DNA of 64,000 nt from Amylostereum areolatum (lineage: Eukaryota; Basidiomycota; Agaricomycetes; Russulales; Stereaceae): contig SAXG01000045.1 of NCBI GenBank assembly GCA_012932865.1, positions 1-64,000 of the forward strand, given 5' to 3'. Position 1 is the stretch's first letter. Each line of letters opens with the position of its first letter. The position numbers and the translations under genes were made by a program. This document shows positions 40,321 through 52,369 of this stretch, in pieces. The notes under the pieces are model-generated. The model was given only the letters and a program-made list of their open reading frames with translations, had not been told where the DNA came from and searched no databases.

Positions 40321-41330
40321 GACGTTCTGCTGGAACTTCGTTTTTCTTTTTGGTATTCGTCGGCATGTCCGACACGGGCAGTAGGTCGATTTCACCGACC
40401 TCATCAAGCTCGGCGATGAAGTCTGATGGGCCCCGAGCTGTGTCTGATCCGACGTATTTGCATATTGACCCATTGAATGAAATGATTTGGGCTTGAAGTT
40501 TCGACTGGCGGGTGGCAATTGCCAATGCGTCCTGCGTTGGCCGACAAATTTTGGCTTGGAGGACGAGCCTGGAGAGGTTGACAGCATTGGTCATCACTCT
40601 CAACATGATCTATTGGAAACAACGAACTGTGCTCCGCGAAGGCGTATTCCTGAAACAAGCCACTTCACATGTTCGCCTCCTCCGAGGGCCTTCTCTTTCT
40701 CTATTAACCGCATTTGTAACTCCTTTTGTCCCGGTGCTGCACCATGATAAGTGCTCCGTGGCAGTAGAATGTATGGAAAATCCATACCAAGTTCAAGCCG
40801 AACCTCGAAAAGTGTCATTTTATCTCGATCTGTTTCACGACATTTCAGGGCATCATCCATTTCCTGAAGCCACATCTTCAATTGGTCAGGTGTTGCTTGG
40901 CGAGTCAGATCCTCGTAGTACTGTTGACGGTCGGGAAGGTTGTTCTCGGCATCCCGAAGGCGGCGGTCAAGCATGGAGGCTATGGGTTCGTAAGTGTGGC
41001 TTTCCAGTAATGTGCGAGAAGGTTAGACATACGCATTCCGATGGCCTTCTTCCAGTTGGAATATAAGATATGCCAATTGAGATTTTCTTCTCAGGCTGCC
41101 GGAGTCATGCTGCGTGAATTTCGGGATGCTGGATTGAGGATTGACCATAGAGTTTCGACGATCTCTCCATCAATATATCCGATACCTGGAATGTACAGTG
41201 GAGCAAACTTTGGGAAACACTTGTCTACGTGTCCATGGATGTGCCACACTCCGATGCCATAGACCAATTCGAGACCTATCGGAAACTCAAGATACTTGCT
41301 CCTGTCGACCCGCTGTCAGAGGTGGATTCT
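40321..41330 (-). pseudogene. KDZ-superfamily transposase, C-terminal half
   Basis: Minus strand. The hallmark block GIGVWHIHGHVDKCFPKF, then PGIGYIDGEIVETLWSILN, lies at about 41263-41150 and is typical of fungal KDZ (Kyakuja-Dileera-Zisupton) transposases. It is followed by NWKKAIGM, an intron (GTATGT...CATAG, about 41029-40971) and a long helical region (RRLRDAENNLPDRQQYYEDL). TGA replaces an expected Arg in MTPAA-REENLNW, a likely C-to-T nonsense, and the frame changes near 40610. The N-terminal catalytic part is missing beyond 41330. The C-terminus is displaced to 29292-29463 by A2. Confidence 0.87.
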
Positions 41331-41331
41331 G

Positions 41332-41753
41332 TACTTGTAGGAGCGGATCATGAAGGCGCAAGCGCTTCGGGATTCATCCATGTCCTCCTACATGGCGTCC
41401 AAGAAGACGCTTGAGCTGAACCCGTCGCATCCGATCATCAAGGAGCTCAAGCGGAAGGTCGGCGAGGACAAGGCTGACAAGTCGGTCCGGGACCTGACGT
41501 ACCTCCTGTTCGAGACTGCCTTGCTCACCTCCGGTTTCTCGCTCGAGGAGCCAACTTTGTTCGCGAAGCGCATCCACCGTATGATCTCGTGAGTGTTGGT
41601 GCAGTCATGAAGAGTGTTTTCGATGCTGATGGACGATTTTTCAGACTTGGTCTCGATGTTGACGAGGAGCCGGCGGCAGAAGAAGCCGAGGACGATGAGC
41701 TGCCCCCACCGCTGGAGGGCGCGGCCACCTCGACGATGGAGGAAATCGACTGA
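41332..41753 (+). pseudogene. HSP90 C-terminal fragment
   Basis: Encodes the end of the HSP90 chaperone: [30 protein letters not shown] and [12 protein letters not shown] of the C-terminal dimerisation domain. An intron follows (41589-41644), then LGLDVDEEP and a terminal TMEEID with stop at 41751-41753. MEEVD is the usual TPR co-chaperone docking tail; here it is MEEID. Only about 115 of the roughly 700 residues are present. DNA before 41332 is KDZ, so this is a truncated copy, or the KDZ element removed the front of the gene. A plausible acceptor (CTTGTAG) lies at the left edge. Confidence 0.9.
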
Positions 41754-42143
41754 GCTTGACGGTCTCGTTCGTTGGTTTGGGGGTTCGCTGTCGTTTCTGC
41801 TTCATGTCGTCTCGTTATACTCCGAAGTAGCGGCTTTTCGCTTGGAGGAGCTCGTGCTTTCAAGGGGCATTTAAAGTCAAGAAACAAGCGGAACCAAGTC
41901 GAGGAATGGATGAGTTTGGGATGAGTATTTGTGATGGAGGTAGAAAGTTGAAAGCGGCGCTGCGCGCAGGTTTATTGCAACATGCAAAATCACGTGACCG
42001 CACAGAATCGTCACTGAACTACTCTTGAGATGCAACGAAACAGCCGCGATACCCTCTTCAAACGACCGCTCCAATATTACCAGCCATCGCGCTGGACGTT
42101 TCGGAACTAGGGCCTGCGCTCTCATCTGACCGACCCCTGAGGA
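41754..42143. other. Intergenic: HSP90 3' flank and PIG-H promoter region
   Basis: No coding frame seen. Should hold the end of the HSP90 transcript and the 5' flank of the next plus-strand gene. Confidence 0.5.
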
Positions 42144-42907
42144 ATGCGACGCACTCGTCCGCTCCCCGAAACTCACCCTGAGTTTCTCATTCTGGAAACC
42201 TCCGGTCTCTGTCGCGAATACCGGGTTGAGAACTGGCATCTGGCTTGTGATGGGAGTGGCAAAATCATAAGCAGTACTGTTCAACTGTCCTGGACTGATG
42301 CGCTCATTGCTCTGATCGTGTCAGTTGCGTGGCCGCTGGTGCGTATTCACAACTCACAATTCGTTCTCCCTGCTTACTGCAGTTTAGGCGCGGTCGCATT
42401 CGGTTTACACTACGGTAATGATATCTATGCTGGGCATATATATCTACAGCAAGTGCACCCAGGTGCTATGGGGTGCGCTGATACTTCGAGGCTCGTCGAT
42501 GTACCGCCTGACAACTGTTCAGAATCTGTCCTAGTACTCCCCCCTCACGGTCTCCAGTTCGAGACACATCGAGGGTTTCCTCCTTACGCTTTGTTCGCGA
42601 GTCGGACGTTTATACCTTCGTCAGAGCTACGGGATCTCGTGATAAACGAAGGGCTTCGTCGGTGGGATGTCAGGTATTACATTGCAGCTGTGTACAAGCC
42701 ATCGGAAGGCGGTCTACGCCTCCACGTTGCGTTCGAGGTCAGTGCCGGTGTCTTGTTCCTCACAACGAGTGCGATTTACATTTCGGGCAGAGTCTTATTC
42801 CCCGGTTTTCGGTCCTCGTTACAGTCTACAAGGGCATCCACGATTGCTTGTTACATGCTGCTGTAGAGGAGAGCTTGCAATATCATAGATACTCCTATTC
42901 TCCGTGA
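42144..42907 (+). CDS. GPI15: GPI-GlcNAc transferase subunit PIG-H/Gpi15
   Basis: Part of the ER complex that adds GlcNAc to phosphatidylinositol, the first step of GPI-anchor synthesis. Two hydrophobic segments (about 50-85; ALIALIVSVAWPL and FVLPAYCSLGAVAF) precede the PIG-H domain (ESVLVLPPHGLQFET, FIPSSELRDLVINEGLRRW, YYIAAVYK). An intron at 42738-42790 (GTCAGT...GGGCAG) leads to the last exon (SLIPRFSVLVTVYKG), stopping at 42905-42907. The split of the first 590 bases into exons is less certain. Convergent with the TBC gene 100 bp downstream. Confidence 0.8.
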
Positions 42908-43008
42908 ACCTTCAAACGTTGGAAAGCAAGGCGTCGTCCGCAGAAAAGGACCAAAATGTGACGAACTCATCGAGACATACAAAGAATCAGAGGTTGTAGT
43001 GTAACATA

Positions 43009-46000
43009 TCAATGCCGGTCGTAAGGTGTCATGCTGTCTTCGCTTTCGTACGCGCTCAACAGGTCATCATAACCTTCGTCATCCCCTTCCTCAGCTGCAC
43101 TTTCTGTGATAGTTCTGGCATCAGAAACCTTCCGGGTCCTAGGGGGATTTTCGGCCGACGTTTTCCTCGCAGGGGTTTCTCGACCCTCTGTCGACAGTTT
43201 TCGAGCGCGGTTTTCCCTCCGTGCCTCAGTGGAGAGCTTTCTGATGCGGGGAGGTCCATGACCCTCACCATTCCCTTCCGCCGATACTTTTCGCGCTCGC
43301 CGAGGAGAGCGAGGGGAGACTGGGGAGGCGGACGATTCGCCGTCACCGCCTTGGACTGGAAATACAGCCGCTCGCGGCGTGGAACCGGCGTCGTGTTCGT
43401 CGGCCCACTGCGGCAGCGCCAGAGTATTCGGACTACGAGGCGCACGAATTGTCCCATCTCTTTGAAGGTCCTCCTTTTGAAGTTGGAGATGAGCCAAATG
43501 ATCACCCCGTTTTGTCTTGACTCTCGGACTCCTCGTCGGAGAAGGCATGTCAACAGGAGCGGAAGAATCGGAGGTGTAGTCGATACGGGTAGGCGGAGGC
43601 GTCTTCTTCCTCGAAAGCTTTCTTGCCTGCGCGGGTGGTTCCAGGACACGAACACTTGATTCATTGAAAACTATTGATCCATGTCGAGAATCCACTTGGA
43701 CAGTGACCTCGTTTCCATTCGATGCTGGGGATGGGGGGGTATGAGGAGGAGGGGAAGAAGGAACGGTCATCGGGGAGTCAGGAACGTCTGCTAGGGCCCA
43801 CCCTCTGTGGATTGGGGCGGGTTGTGATGTAGGTGATACTCCAACTTGCTGGTGCATAGGCCGAGTATCTGTAACGCTTCGATCTGAGGAAGACGACTGG
43901 GAAGCAAGTCGGCCATGTCGAGACGCCAACGCCATGGGAGAAACCGATCCTCGTTTCAGAGAAACAACCCGGCTCTCTGTAGCGTCAGAGTCCCAGTCGG
44001 AATTCCTGTCTGATCGACGGGACCTGCCAGCAATCTCCGATACCGACGAAATTGAAGATTGGACGCTATTTTGTCGAGAATGTGGTCTGCTTATATTCGC
44101 CCAATCCTGAATATGTCCCGGACCAGGCGAACGTGAAGCTGCGCGCGATGGCGGTGCCGCACCCGTCATGAGGTTCGAAGAGCTGAGGAGGAGAGGGCGA
44201 GGCCCTGACTTGGGGGTAGATTTGACTGGACCAGCAAGTGCTGCTATGGAGGCAATAGATTCTCGTATGCTTCTGGCCGAAGGTGCCGACAGACTTGTGT
44301 CAGCTATTCACGTCGAGGTTGGTCGGGGAAGATAAAGGACTCCTCCTTGGCTGAGGAAGCATACTGTCACGAGGTGGGCGGAAAAATGCTGGACGAGCAG
44401 GAGGAGAATATACATCCCTACGATCAATCGGAGGTAAAGAGCCTCTGCGACCTTCGTCCACGGTTTTCTCGGATCCGCCCTGGCTGAACGAGCCACTGCG
44501 TGGCTTTGAGGCAAGATTTGACGCCGACTGAGGGGAAAGCTGGTCTGCCTTGCCTCCCGTATTCCACGCCTGTATTGCCTTAACACGCCAATTGGTACTG
44601 ACTTTGGCTAGTGTGGCGGCAGCATCCGAATCTCTGAGCTTCCCCGCGTAGCCCCAAATGGACGGGGACGTTGCTTTTTCTGGAGCCGTCTCGGTCTGTG
44701 AGCGGCCGGGTGTACTGGGATGGAAGGGCGAATTGGGCGGGAAGGGAGAGAGGGGTGGCGTCGACGGCACGTCATCCATCGCGCTCTGATTTGTGATACC
44801 TTTCCATACAACGTTGGCTAGTCGTGATCCGAGGCCGGTCGGTTCAATGGGTGGAGTCCGTTGATGTGGTGCCTCTGTTTCTTGACTTTCTTCGTCCACA
44901 GACTCCTCTTCAGAACTTGATGAATCGGATGATTCAGCCGGCGACACGCGTTGGTTTGTGAACCCTCTCCACACAGTGTTTCGGATGCGGGCTCCCAAAG
45001 TACCTGGGTCAGGTTTCTGGGATTTGGCTTCCTGTTCGCGTCGCTGGGCGAGTTCGGATGCCGTCTGAAGTATCCGCTCGACGCCGCCAGCAGCTTCGAT
45101 AGGATACATTTGCAGGAGTGCCATGCCCTCAATAAATGCGTCATTTAGCTCCCAGGCGCGGATAGGAGATGGTGGCTCCCTGTAAGTGCCATCATCTCCC
45201 CATAGCCCGGGGGATCGCCGGCCAGACTTTCCAAGCCTATGAAGGGTATGTTACGAAAACCACAGTCATATGGAAGGGGTGCAAACGCACCGAAGCAAAG
45301 GGCCGCGCGCGCGAATGAGCATACTAGGTGCAGATATCTAACAGATAGTCCAGCTTCGGGGAGGCATCCCTTGTTGTCATAGGCCGGGCGAAAAGAGAGT
45401 CCCATATGGAAAGGACAGACGTGAGAGGGAGTGTGTGGGTCAGCAGAGGCGCCAGCCAGCGGCTGTAGGGGTTGTTCATTATATCGCTAATAACTAGGAA
45501 AGAGTAAGCTCACTAAGAATAGTGCGGGAGACTAGGTGAAAGTCCTTTGGCATGCTTGAGGATTTATCAGAGGAAGTAGGTCTGTGATTCCAAAGGGATA
45601 AACTCACCAAATCGATGGCAAGGTCACTATCAGCCCATTGCAACCTGTCTCCTAGTCGCTGCATCCACTGATTTCCTCCCTCTTCGTCTTCAAGCTCCGC
45701 AAACTCCCCAACCATGGCTTCAAACAACCAGAAAGTATCAGCTTCGACGTGCGCAAGGTCTTGAGGCTCGATCTCCTGGATTAATACAGAGTACAGGGGT
45801 ATTAGAAGCGATGCCATGTGCGGCGAATGGTTGGCAGGGTTAAGGCACGCGTGGATGTAGAGCAGACGAATGAGAGCGGAGGCATGTTTGGGGTGGGCTC
45901 CTCCCGTGCTGAAGTTGCGTGAGGAGTGTAATGTTGCGGGAGGGTGGGAGGTGTCGGAATCTGGAGATGTCACGGATATCGACGGTGCCGGTTGCGAATC

Positions 46001-46499
46001 TAATTCGAGGGTGATATCCGGGGGCTGGGAAGCAGCGTCTCCCGCATCTTGACCGTGGATGGCTTGCAGACGGATATCCAGGTTCGCTGCACAGTGAATC
46101 CTGACTTCGTCGGGGGCGCTATCATCCAAAGGCGATACATATGAGGAGTCAGGTTCCTCTTCGAGTCCAGCGAAGAGATTGGCGGGTACGCGAAAAAGAT
46201 CTTTTATGGCGCCAGTTAACGAGGCATCTATCGGGGCAAGAGGATCCGTGGGAGGTGGCAAGTCGGAGAATGGCTCGAGTAAGCGGCGCACAAGATCCTA
46301 ACTCAATGGGTCAGTGATGCCTTCTTAGAGAATGGAGCAACCCTGACGTAGTAGTTGTCTCTGCTTTTCCTCGCTTCCTTGTCCCACGATGCCTTCAGTA
46401 CAGGGAGGATGCCCAGTAGTACTCTAGAGTAGAATGAGTGCTGCGCAGTTAGAACGATGTGTGCACAAGACATACTTCCAGACCCGTGGACGAAGCCAT
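43009..46499 (-). CDS. TBC-domain Rab GTPase-activating protein (frameshifts present)
   Basis: Likely start ATG 46499 (MASSTGLE), followed by HSFYSRVLLGILP. TBC motifs are HPKHASALIRLLYIHACLN, HMASLLIPLYSVL, ADTFWLFEAMV, RWLAPLLTHTLPL then SVLSIWDSLF, and PKLDYLLDICT. The last part, AWELNDAFIEGMALLQMYP, leads into a long disordered Ser/Pro-rich tail (44300-45124, 43009-44302) with RKLSTE repeats. Several introns. Two single-base shifts break the frame: one extra T near 45327 (ICT/SMLI) and one extra A near 44302. These may be sequencing errors or real damage. TBC1D5-like by layout; it would stimulate GTP hydrolysis on a Rab. Confidence 0.78.
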
Positions 46500-46529
46500 G
46501 ACGGTGAATGTGGTATCCCTGATTACCAG

Positions 46530-47455
46530 TCAACACAGTGAATCCACGAGCCGACGACGATTTACCATTGGCGCATACTCGACGTAAACGGGGTAAATCC
46601 ACAACTGGGGTATCATTGGTCCTGTCCAGGATCTCCGATAAAGCATGTAGTCTATCGGTGGCGTGAGGAGTGAACCAGATGGGACAGAAGGTGCCAGGAG
46701 GACTAACACGTCGTCTGGCCGGAGGTCCGGTGCCCAATTGACGCCATACGATCGCGCGATGCCAACCAAGTAGGTATCTAAGTCTGCCGCCGATGCTGGC
46801 GGTGCCGATACTGCTCGTAGGATCTGTGTGACGTCTGAGCGAGGAGGTCAACCACACCTTTGTGAAGAGTGTACCTTTGGTGATACGTAGTGATCACGGT
46901 TGGTGGTTGCAGAGCGAAGGAAGTCAGAACCAAGGCGAAATCCAAGTAAGTCGCGGACAGTTTGGATTTCTGAGGTCAAATTGTCAGTATAACAGGACCG
47001 CGAGCACAAAGAACGAGCGTACCTTTGGATTCAACGTAAGGGGTAGCGTATATGATGCTAGAAGCTGCTTCAACTGTTACTGGGCTGGGTGCCTTCCTGT
47101 AATACCACGAGTGAGTGAAGGTAAATCTCGACGGAATGCGACGCACCCGTCTAGCTCTGCGAAATGCTCCACCAGAACGCCTATTTGCATCTCCAAATTT
47201 TCCAACAAATCGCCCACAATCTCCTCTTGTATGAGTTTCTGAGCCTTTGCCCGCGCAAGCATGATGTTGTTCTGCTGTAATAGGATAGATATATCCCTGC
47301 CTACGACCTGTCCTTGCGCGTCCATCCTATCTCTCAGCTGGCCCAGTCTCTGAGCGGTCAATCGAAATTGGGCCTATATAATGATCAGAAAGTAAGGGTA
47401 AGGGCTGAAGACGAGTAAAGTGTACCTTTGCCCGTGTCGAATCCCAGGAAGACAT
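46530..47455 (-). CDS. IST1: IST1-like ESCRT-III regulator
   Basis: Five exons: 47455-47426, 47373-47147, 47096-47023, 46969-46875 and 46823-46530, giving 239 residues with all phases consistent. Helical IST1 domain: RLTAQRLGQLRDRMDAQGQ, LARAKAQKLIQEEIVGDLL, VTVEAASSIIYATPYVESK, EIQTVRDLLGFRLGSDFL, SPKILRAVSAPPASAADLD, YGVNWAPD. IST1 binds ESCRT-III and the Vps4 ATPase during endosomal sorting. Its stop is 31 bp from the start of the TBC gene on the same strand. There is no clear C-terminal MIM motif, so the end may differ from this model. Confidence 0.85.
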
Positions 47456-47959
47456 GTCTGTTGCGTGGAAGTCGTAAAGGGTCGTAAACCAGAGTAGGGA
47501 TGTAAGGGCGAAGGGTGTCAGGCGGTGAAGGTAGATGTGAGCCCGATATTGGACATCCAGTCGCCAATGCTGTGTCGAACTGCCAGGGGGTGAGAGAGCA
47601 AGTCAAGGGAAGTTGTCGGATAGCGGTGGTCTATCCCCTGCAATAATTGGTACTTACATCTCCGAAGACAAGATCGTTCTCACGTGCAACCGCCGCAGCA
47701 CTTTACCCGGCGGTTTGGATAACTCGTAAGTACAGTACTTTCCACTTCCGTTTGTCAAGGCAAGTGCGGCAATACATACAATAGATTGAAAAGCAGAAGC
47801 TCATATTATGTAGCACCTTGGTAGCACCCATGGTGGTACTGTACAGCACATGCGCAGGAAGATATGCTACAGCATTTAGAAGGGGATGATATAGATACAT
47901 GCGTGTGGTCGGAAACAGATCAGAAAATAGGGTCGGGTATTTTTGTGAGACGTTTCGAT

Positions 47960-49596
47960 TCATGACGAGCTTTCTTCGAGGTTCCGGTCCCGCTCTCGTC
48001 TTTGATTTCGTCCTGAACTGTGCAGCGAGGACGGTATTAGGCTCTCCGATGGCCGGCGCGACGACGCCAAACTATCATGGGGACTACGATTCGGTGGAGA
48101 GTTGCTATTCATCGTCGCCGAAGGACGAAAAGGCGTTCCCCATCCCCAAGTGGCAGATACACGAGCCGGCACTTGGGACATCTGACGAGAAGGTGTCTGA
48201 CTGTGATGTGTACCATCGAAAGTAAGGCGGGATAGCGTGTCGGCGGGAACACGGGCGGGAAGTGAAGTAGGGAAAGGAGCCCTGGTTTGAAACCCTTCCT
48301 CCGACTGTCGGTGGGGGAACATGCTGTGATGTCGCCGTCCCGCAACGGGGGTTGTGTCAACCTGGTGATAAGGGACGCGGTAGGGAGTTAATGTGGCAGG
48401 AAATGAGGGAGCTGGTGGGAGACTTTGATGACGCTGACTGGCGCTGGCGCTAAGAGACCGCGACCTTCCATGAGAAGGCGGTCGTATGAGTTGAGCCTTC
48501 TCGGAGAGCGGCCGTTTTGTTTGGGAATTGTGAGATAGCGATGGGAGATCGTGAATGGGTGCCATAATTGGGATGTCTCCGCGTTTTGGCTTAAGAGATT
48601 CTTCGTCGTCGGTGAATTCGGAGCCTGTCTCTGTTGGCGGATGATGGGTGTAATGCCAATGATACGCGCCGAGGCAACCCGCGTAGATGAGGACTGTCAG
48701 CGGCGGGAACTCATGAGTGGTGGAGGACAAGAACACTACTGGTCACTCACGAAGGGCCGGCACAACCCAGCTGGCCATGACGATGTACACGTTGAAAAGT
48801 TGGCAGACACCTGGACCATCCAGGGCTGATGGAGAAATACGTATAGGCTTTATAAGAGGATGGATCCGTGAACGCACATTTGTCCAAACAGGTGATTTGC
48901 TGAAACTGAAAGCAGAATGCAACAGCAAGACCTAGAAAGGATATCAGCACAGATTGATCGCTCAAAAATGAAACCCACCAATGTGGCAAAGGAGGAGCAG
49001 CGTAAGTCTCAAGGCATCCAACCATGGTCTGAACTCGCGCAGAATCCTAAAGGGGCGATAATAAGCACGAATGATTTCTGCTTCGAAGGGGAGAAGCGAA
49101 CAAAATGGGGAGCATTATCATCGTGATAACATCGACGGTCATGAATAATGCAACGAATGAGCCTGCAAAGGAATGCGATGAATACAAGAATCTGAACATT
49201 AAGATGCACACCACGCACGTTCGGTTTGGTTTGAGATCTCCCAACGAAGTGACAGGAAAACGGAAAAGAGGATGACCCATACGAAGCAGACGAGAGTCAC
49301 GACAGCTACATGACCGAGAGGATCCTGGAGTCAGCATGTTAATCGCGACACAACCAACGAAGGACCTCACCAAAAGCTATCGTCCGACCTTTCAAAAACA
49401 GCTTTGAGTGCTCCATGTTATGCGAATTCGATACAGTTGTTTGATTAGGGTTACAGACGCTGGCCGGCCAGCTGAAGAAGGCGTGAGTGAAACGAGGGAC
49501 GGCAATTGTGAGGTTGAACACGACGAGTAACAAGTGTAAGAGGTCCCGCAGAAGAAGGGTAAGAGAGATCCATTGCAGAGCTGGCGTTATATACAA
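47960..49596 (-). CDS. Multi-pass membrane protein with long cytoplasmic tail
   Basis: Not recognised as a named family. Start ATG 49596 with a first hydrophobic segment (LTLLLRDLLHLLLVVFNL). A second exon begins at 49324 (HVAVVTLVCFVWVILFSVF) and a third at 49162 (SFVALFMTVDVITMIMLPI). A charged loop (ILREFRPWLDALRL), a segment near 48790 (CQLFNVYIVMASWVVPAL), and a further TM (LTVLIYAGCLGAYHWHY) complete the membrane part. A Ser/Pro/Arg-rich tail of about 200 residues ends at 47960. The four to five TM layout is MARVEL-like, but that is a guess. Exon edges after 49110 are approximate. Confidence 0.6.
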
Positions 49597-51003
49597 AGGG
49601 GAACGAGGAAGAAGGGTGGTTGTGGTGCGCTATTGTTCTTGTCGAGGCGTGGTCTAACCATAACCGCGTCGCCATTATGCCGCCTCGGCCATTGTCTTTA
49701 CGTAAGCGCCCATCGTAAGACGGTTTACTACACCACCAGGCGATCCCTCAGCTTCATTCCGATATCACGCCCCTGAGTTTGAAGTTGGTGTGCCGATGGA
49801 TGGAATCCAAAAATGTCAAGCGGATATCACGCTCAACGAATTCCCTTGGGCCCGAAGCTGAGGTTCTTTGGATTCAATCCAATAATCTTACTAAGCTCAT
49901 CAAGAATCGCTCGGCGGGTTGCTGGCTTAAATCGTGCTTATTGCGATCTTATCCTGATGTAGAAGGAAGAAAATCATGATATTTTCATTTGATAACTACA
50001 GAGTATATGGGGGCTGCTACGGGATATATGGAGAGGGATGACAGGTGAGAGAGGGTTACCTGGGATGCCAACAAAGCAGGTGGACCAGACGGAGACCGAG
50101 ATAAGACCAGGGAACCCAGTGAGCCAGGGGACAGAGAGCCAGGACCAGAGAGGAGCGCGAGCGGGACCAAGATCGCGAGCGAGGACCAAGACCGCAAGCA
50201 AAAATCGAGAGACCGAGAGTAAAGTTCAAGACCACGAGCAAAGTTCAAGACCAGGAGTAAAGTTCAAGGCCGCGAGCGAAGGTGAGGACGACTGCCAGCG
50301 ACAACAAGAGGGGCGCCGGAGCATGTGCAAATCCTGAATGCTGTCGCGAGGGCAGGTGGGCGGTAAGTGAATAGAACACGCACCATGGTCCAGACTCTGG
50401 ATGATGCCCACATGAGAGTGTCGAAGGGAGAGTCCATACCCAACCCTTCGTACATCCACGGAAACCCTGACGCGCCGTCCAAATCTCGGTACGTCGGAGT
50501 CGCCCATTACAGATGAGGGGTTATGGCCAGGTGAAGGACGGGGAGAAGAGAAGGACGTGGTGAGAGGAAACAAGGAGTCGAGGATGACTTGGCGCGACGA
50601 CGAAAATGAATACTGCTTACATAACCCGCGCTCGTCGCCGTCCATCGAGGACTCTGTGGGGATTGAAACTGAGAGGACAACCTGTACTCACGCTGACTTG
50701 GGCGCGAAGCCGACTTTCTCGCAACGGATAATCGGAATGGCGCCGAGATTGAGGGGGTTGGATTGAAGCTGACACGATGCTAGCGTGAACCCTTGGTCAC
50801 GCCATCAGACTCATCCGAATGGCCCCGCATAGAGTCATGCTGAGGCAACTGCTGGTGGTGTACATTCGTGGGTCCACCCTGCAAAAGCGAAATGCTACAG
50901 AGAGCAATACATATTGGATAAAAACATGTCGTGAGGTCGTACCGAGATGTGCTCGTGATAAATACATAAGTATACAGATCGTCATGTCCAAAGCCAACAA
51001 ACA
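49597..51003. other. Weakly coding or intergenic region
   Basis: No confident gene. On the minus strand 50780-50690 (SNPLNLGAIPIIRCEKVGF, then a GTGAGT donor) and 50490-50390 (LDGASGFPWMYEGLGMDS, then a GTGCGT donor) look like exons of one gene. No family or complete model can be supported. 50080-50290 is a purine-rich low-complexity stretch (GACCGAGA/AAGTTCAAGACC repeats). It may be a degenerate gene. Confidence 0.35.
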
Positions 51004-52086
51004 CTACGTCACTGTGACAATCTCGCCCTTGCCGTCCTTCAGGATCACGAGCTCACAATCAAGCTTCTCGTGAGTATCGAGGCAAATAAGGTCGGTCGGG
51101 TCAACGGGGTTCGTCTTGATAAGACGCTTTTCCATGAAAGCTCGCCCGAGGACAACGTCGAAATGCGACTCCTCTGACAGATATACTGCATGTATGGTCT
51201 TTGTCTTCCCCACGGTAATAGGCCATTTCCCGATGCTTCATTCAGCAGATCAGTGGCGGTAATAGAATATGTGGCATATATACGCACTTGACCAATCCTC
51301 CATAACCGTAATGACCTGGTGCCGCGTCGGCGGGGATGAACCCGTGCCTCATGGCAAACTTGCGCGAGATATAGACGTAACGGTATCCCGTCTTGAGTAA
51401 CATGCGCACTTTGAGTCTAGTATAAGATCACTGTTCACTGTTCTAGACCAAGGTGTCGCACCGTTTTGCACAGGCCCTATGCTGCCCATGATTGTACGCA
51501 CCCCATTTCCACTGTGGAAACTTTCAAAATCCTTCTTGTGCTGAGGAATGCCAACGTCCGCCGTTTTGGGCTTGGATGATTTCTTGCTCCGGACAGATGA
51601 TCCATCATGCTTAGATCCCTGATGCGACACCGTTCGCGGTTGAGGGCGGAATAGGTAGAAAGACATATTTCGGTATGACGATTCGGCCAGGGGCAAGGGC
51701 TGGGAGGGATCTCGCAAGTGAAGAGTATCGGACGCTGGTGCCTCAGAAGAGCTCTGTCTCCAGACGAAAATCGTGTAGTCCGAGTCTATCCGACAGTTAG
51801 ACGGAGAAAAGGGATAGGGGTGGGGACACACACCATCATCCAAATTCCAGACAGTCCCATTCCACTCATACTTCAGCCACCCAGCGCCAACGCGACGGCC
51901 ATAAAATTCTGTCGCCTGCTTTCTGCTGAGTTTATCGAAGAGCGACAGGAGCGAGTCTTCCGTGACTACACACCAATCACATTCAGCAGTCTGTGGGGAT
52001 GATCGCGATGAAAGCTCACTGGAATGGGTAATGGCAAAAGATGAAGAAGGTGTGTGGATGTTCAGAATATGCTTCACGGATGCCAT
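51004..52086 (-). CDS. Ubiquitin-like/PB1-like domain plus retropepsin-fold protein without catalytic Asp
   Basis: Starts MASVKHILNIHTPSSS. An N-terminal domain (CDWCVVTEDSLLSLFDKL, YGRRVGAGWLKYEWNG, intron, DSDYTIFVWR) resembles a PB1 or ubiquitin-like fold. A disordered Lys/Ser-rich linker follows. The C-terminal part has VRMLLKTGYRYVYISRKFA, MRHGFIPADAAPGHYGYGG and, after an intron, HFDVVLGRAFMEKR, ending at 51004. This pattern matches a retropepsin monomer: a LLDTGA-like flap start and a DVILG-like second half. Lys replaces the catalytic Asp. Probably a non-catalytic, host-adopted protease fold. Exon edges near 51430 are uncertain. Confidence 0.6.
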
Positions 52087-52369
52087 GTAATATATGGACG
52101 AATGGTGTAAGAGGAGGTGTAAGGAGATGGTAAGAAGGTAGGGAGCAATACGGTTGCGAAGCCAGGCTGGGCCGTGTCCGAGAACCCCGAAATGACGTCA
52201 CACCGCGGACTCGGGTTTTCGGAATTGCTGTTTGGATGACAGTCGTTGTCCAAACTTGTACATGCATGCAGTTGTAATCGAATCACAAATACTATGCATC
52301 AGACCCGGCATAATTTGCTCCAGCAGGTATAAACAGGCCGTATACATATTTCATGGCGGAAAAGCAGGT
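52087..52369. other. Intergenic
   Basis: No gene seen; 5' flank of the gene at 51004-52086 and 3' flank of the cytochrome gene. Confidence 0.5.

Noticed and set aside
49640..49980. Possible tRNA gene
   Set aside because: No A-box/B-box pair or cloverleaf could be found by eye; no tRNA is supported anywhere in the window.
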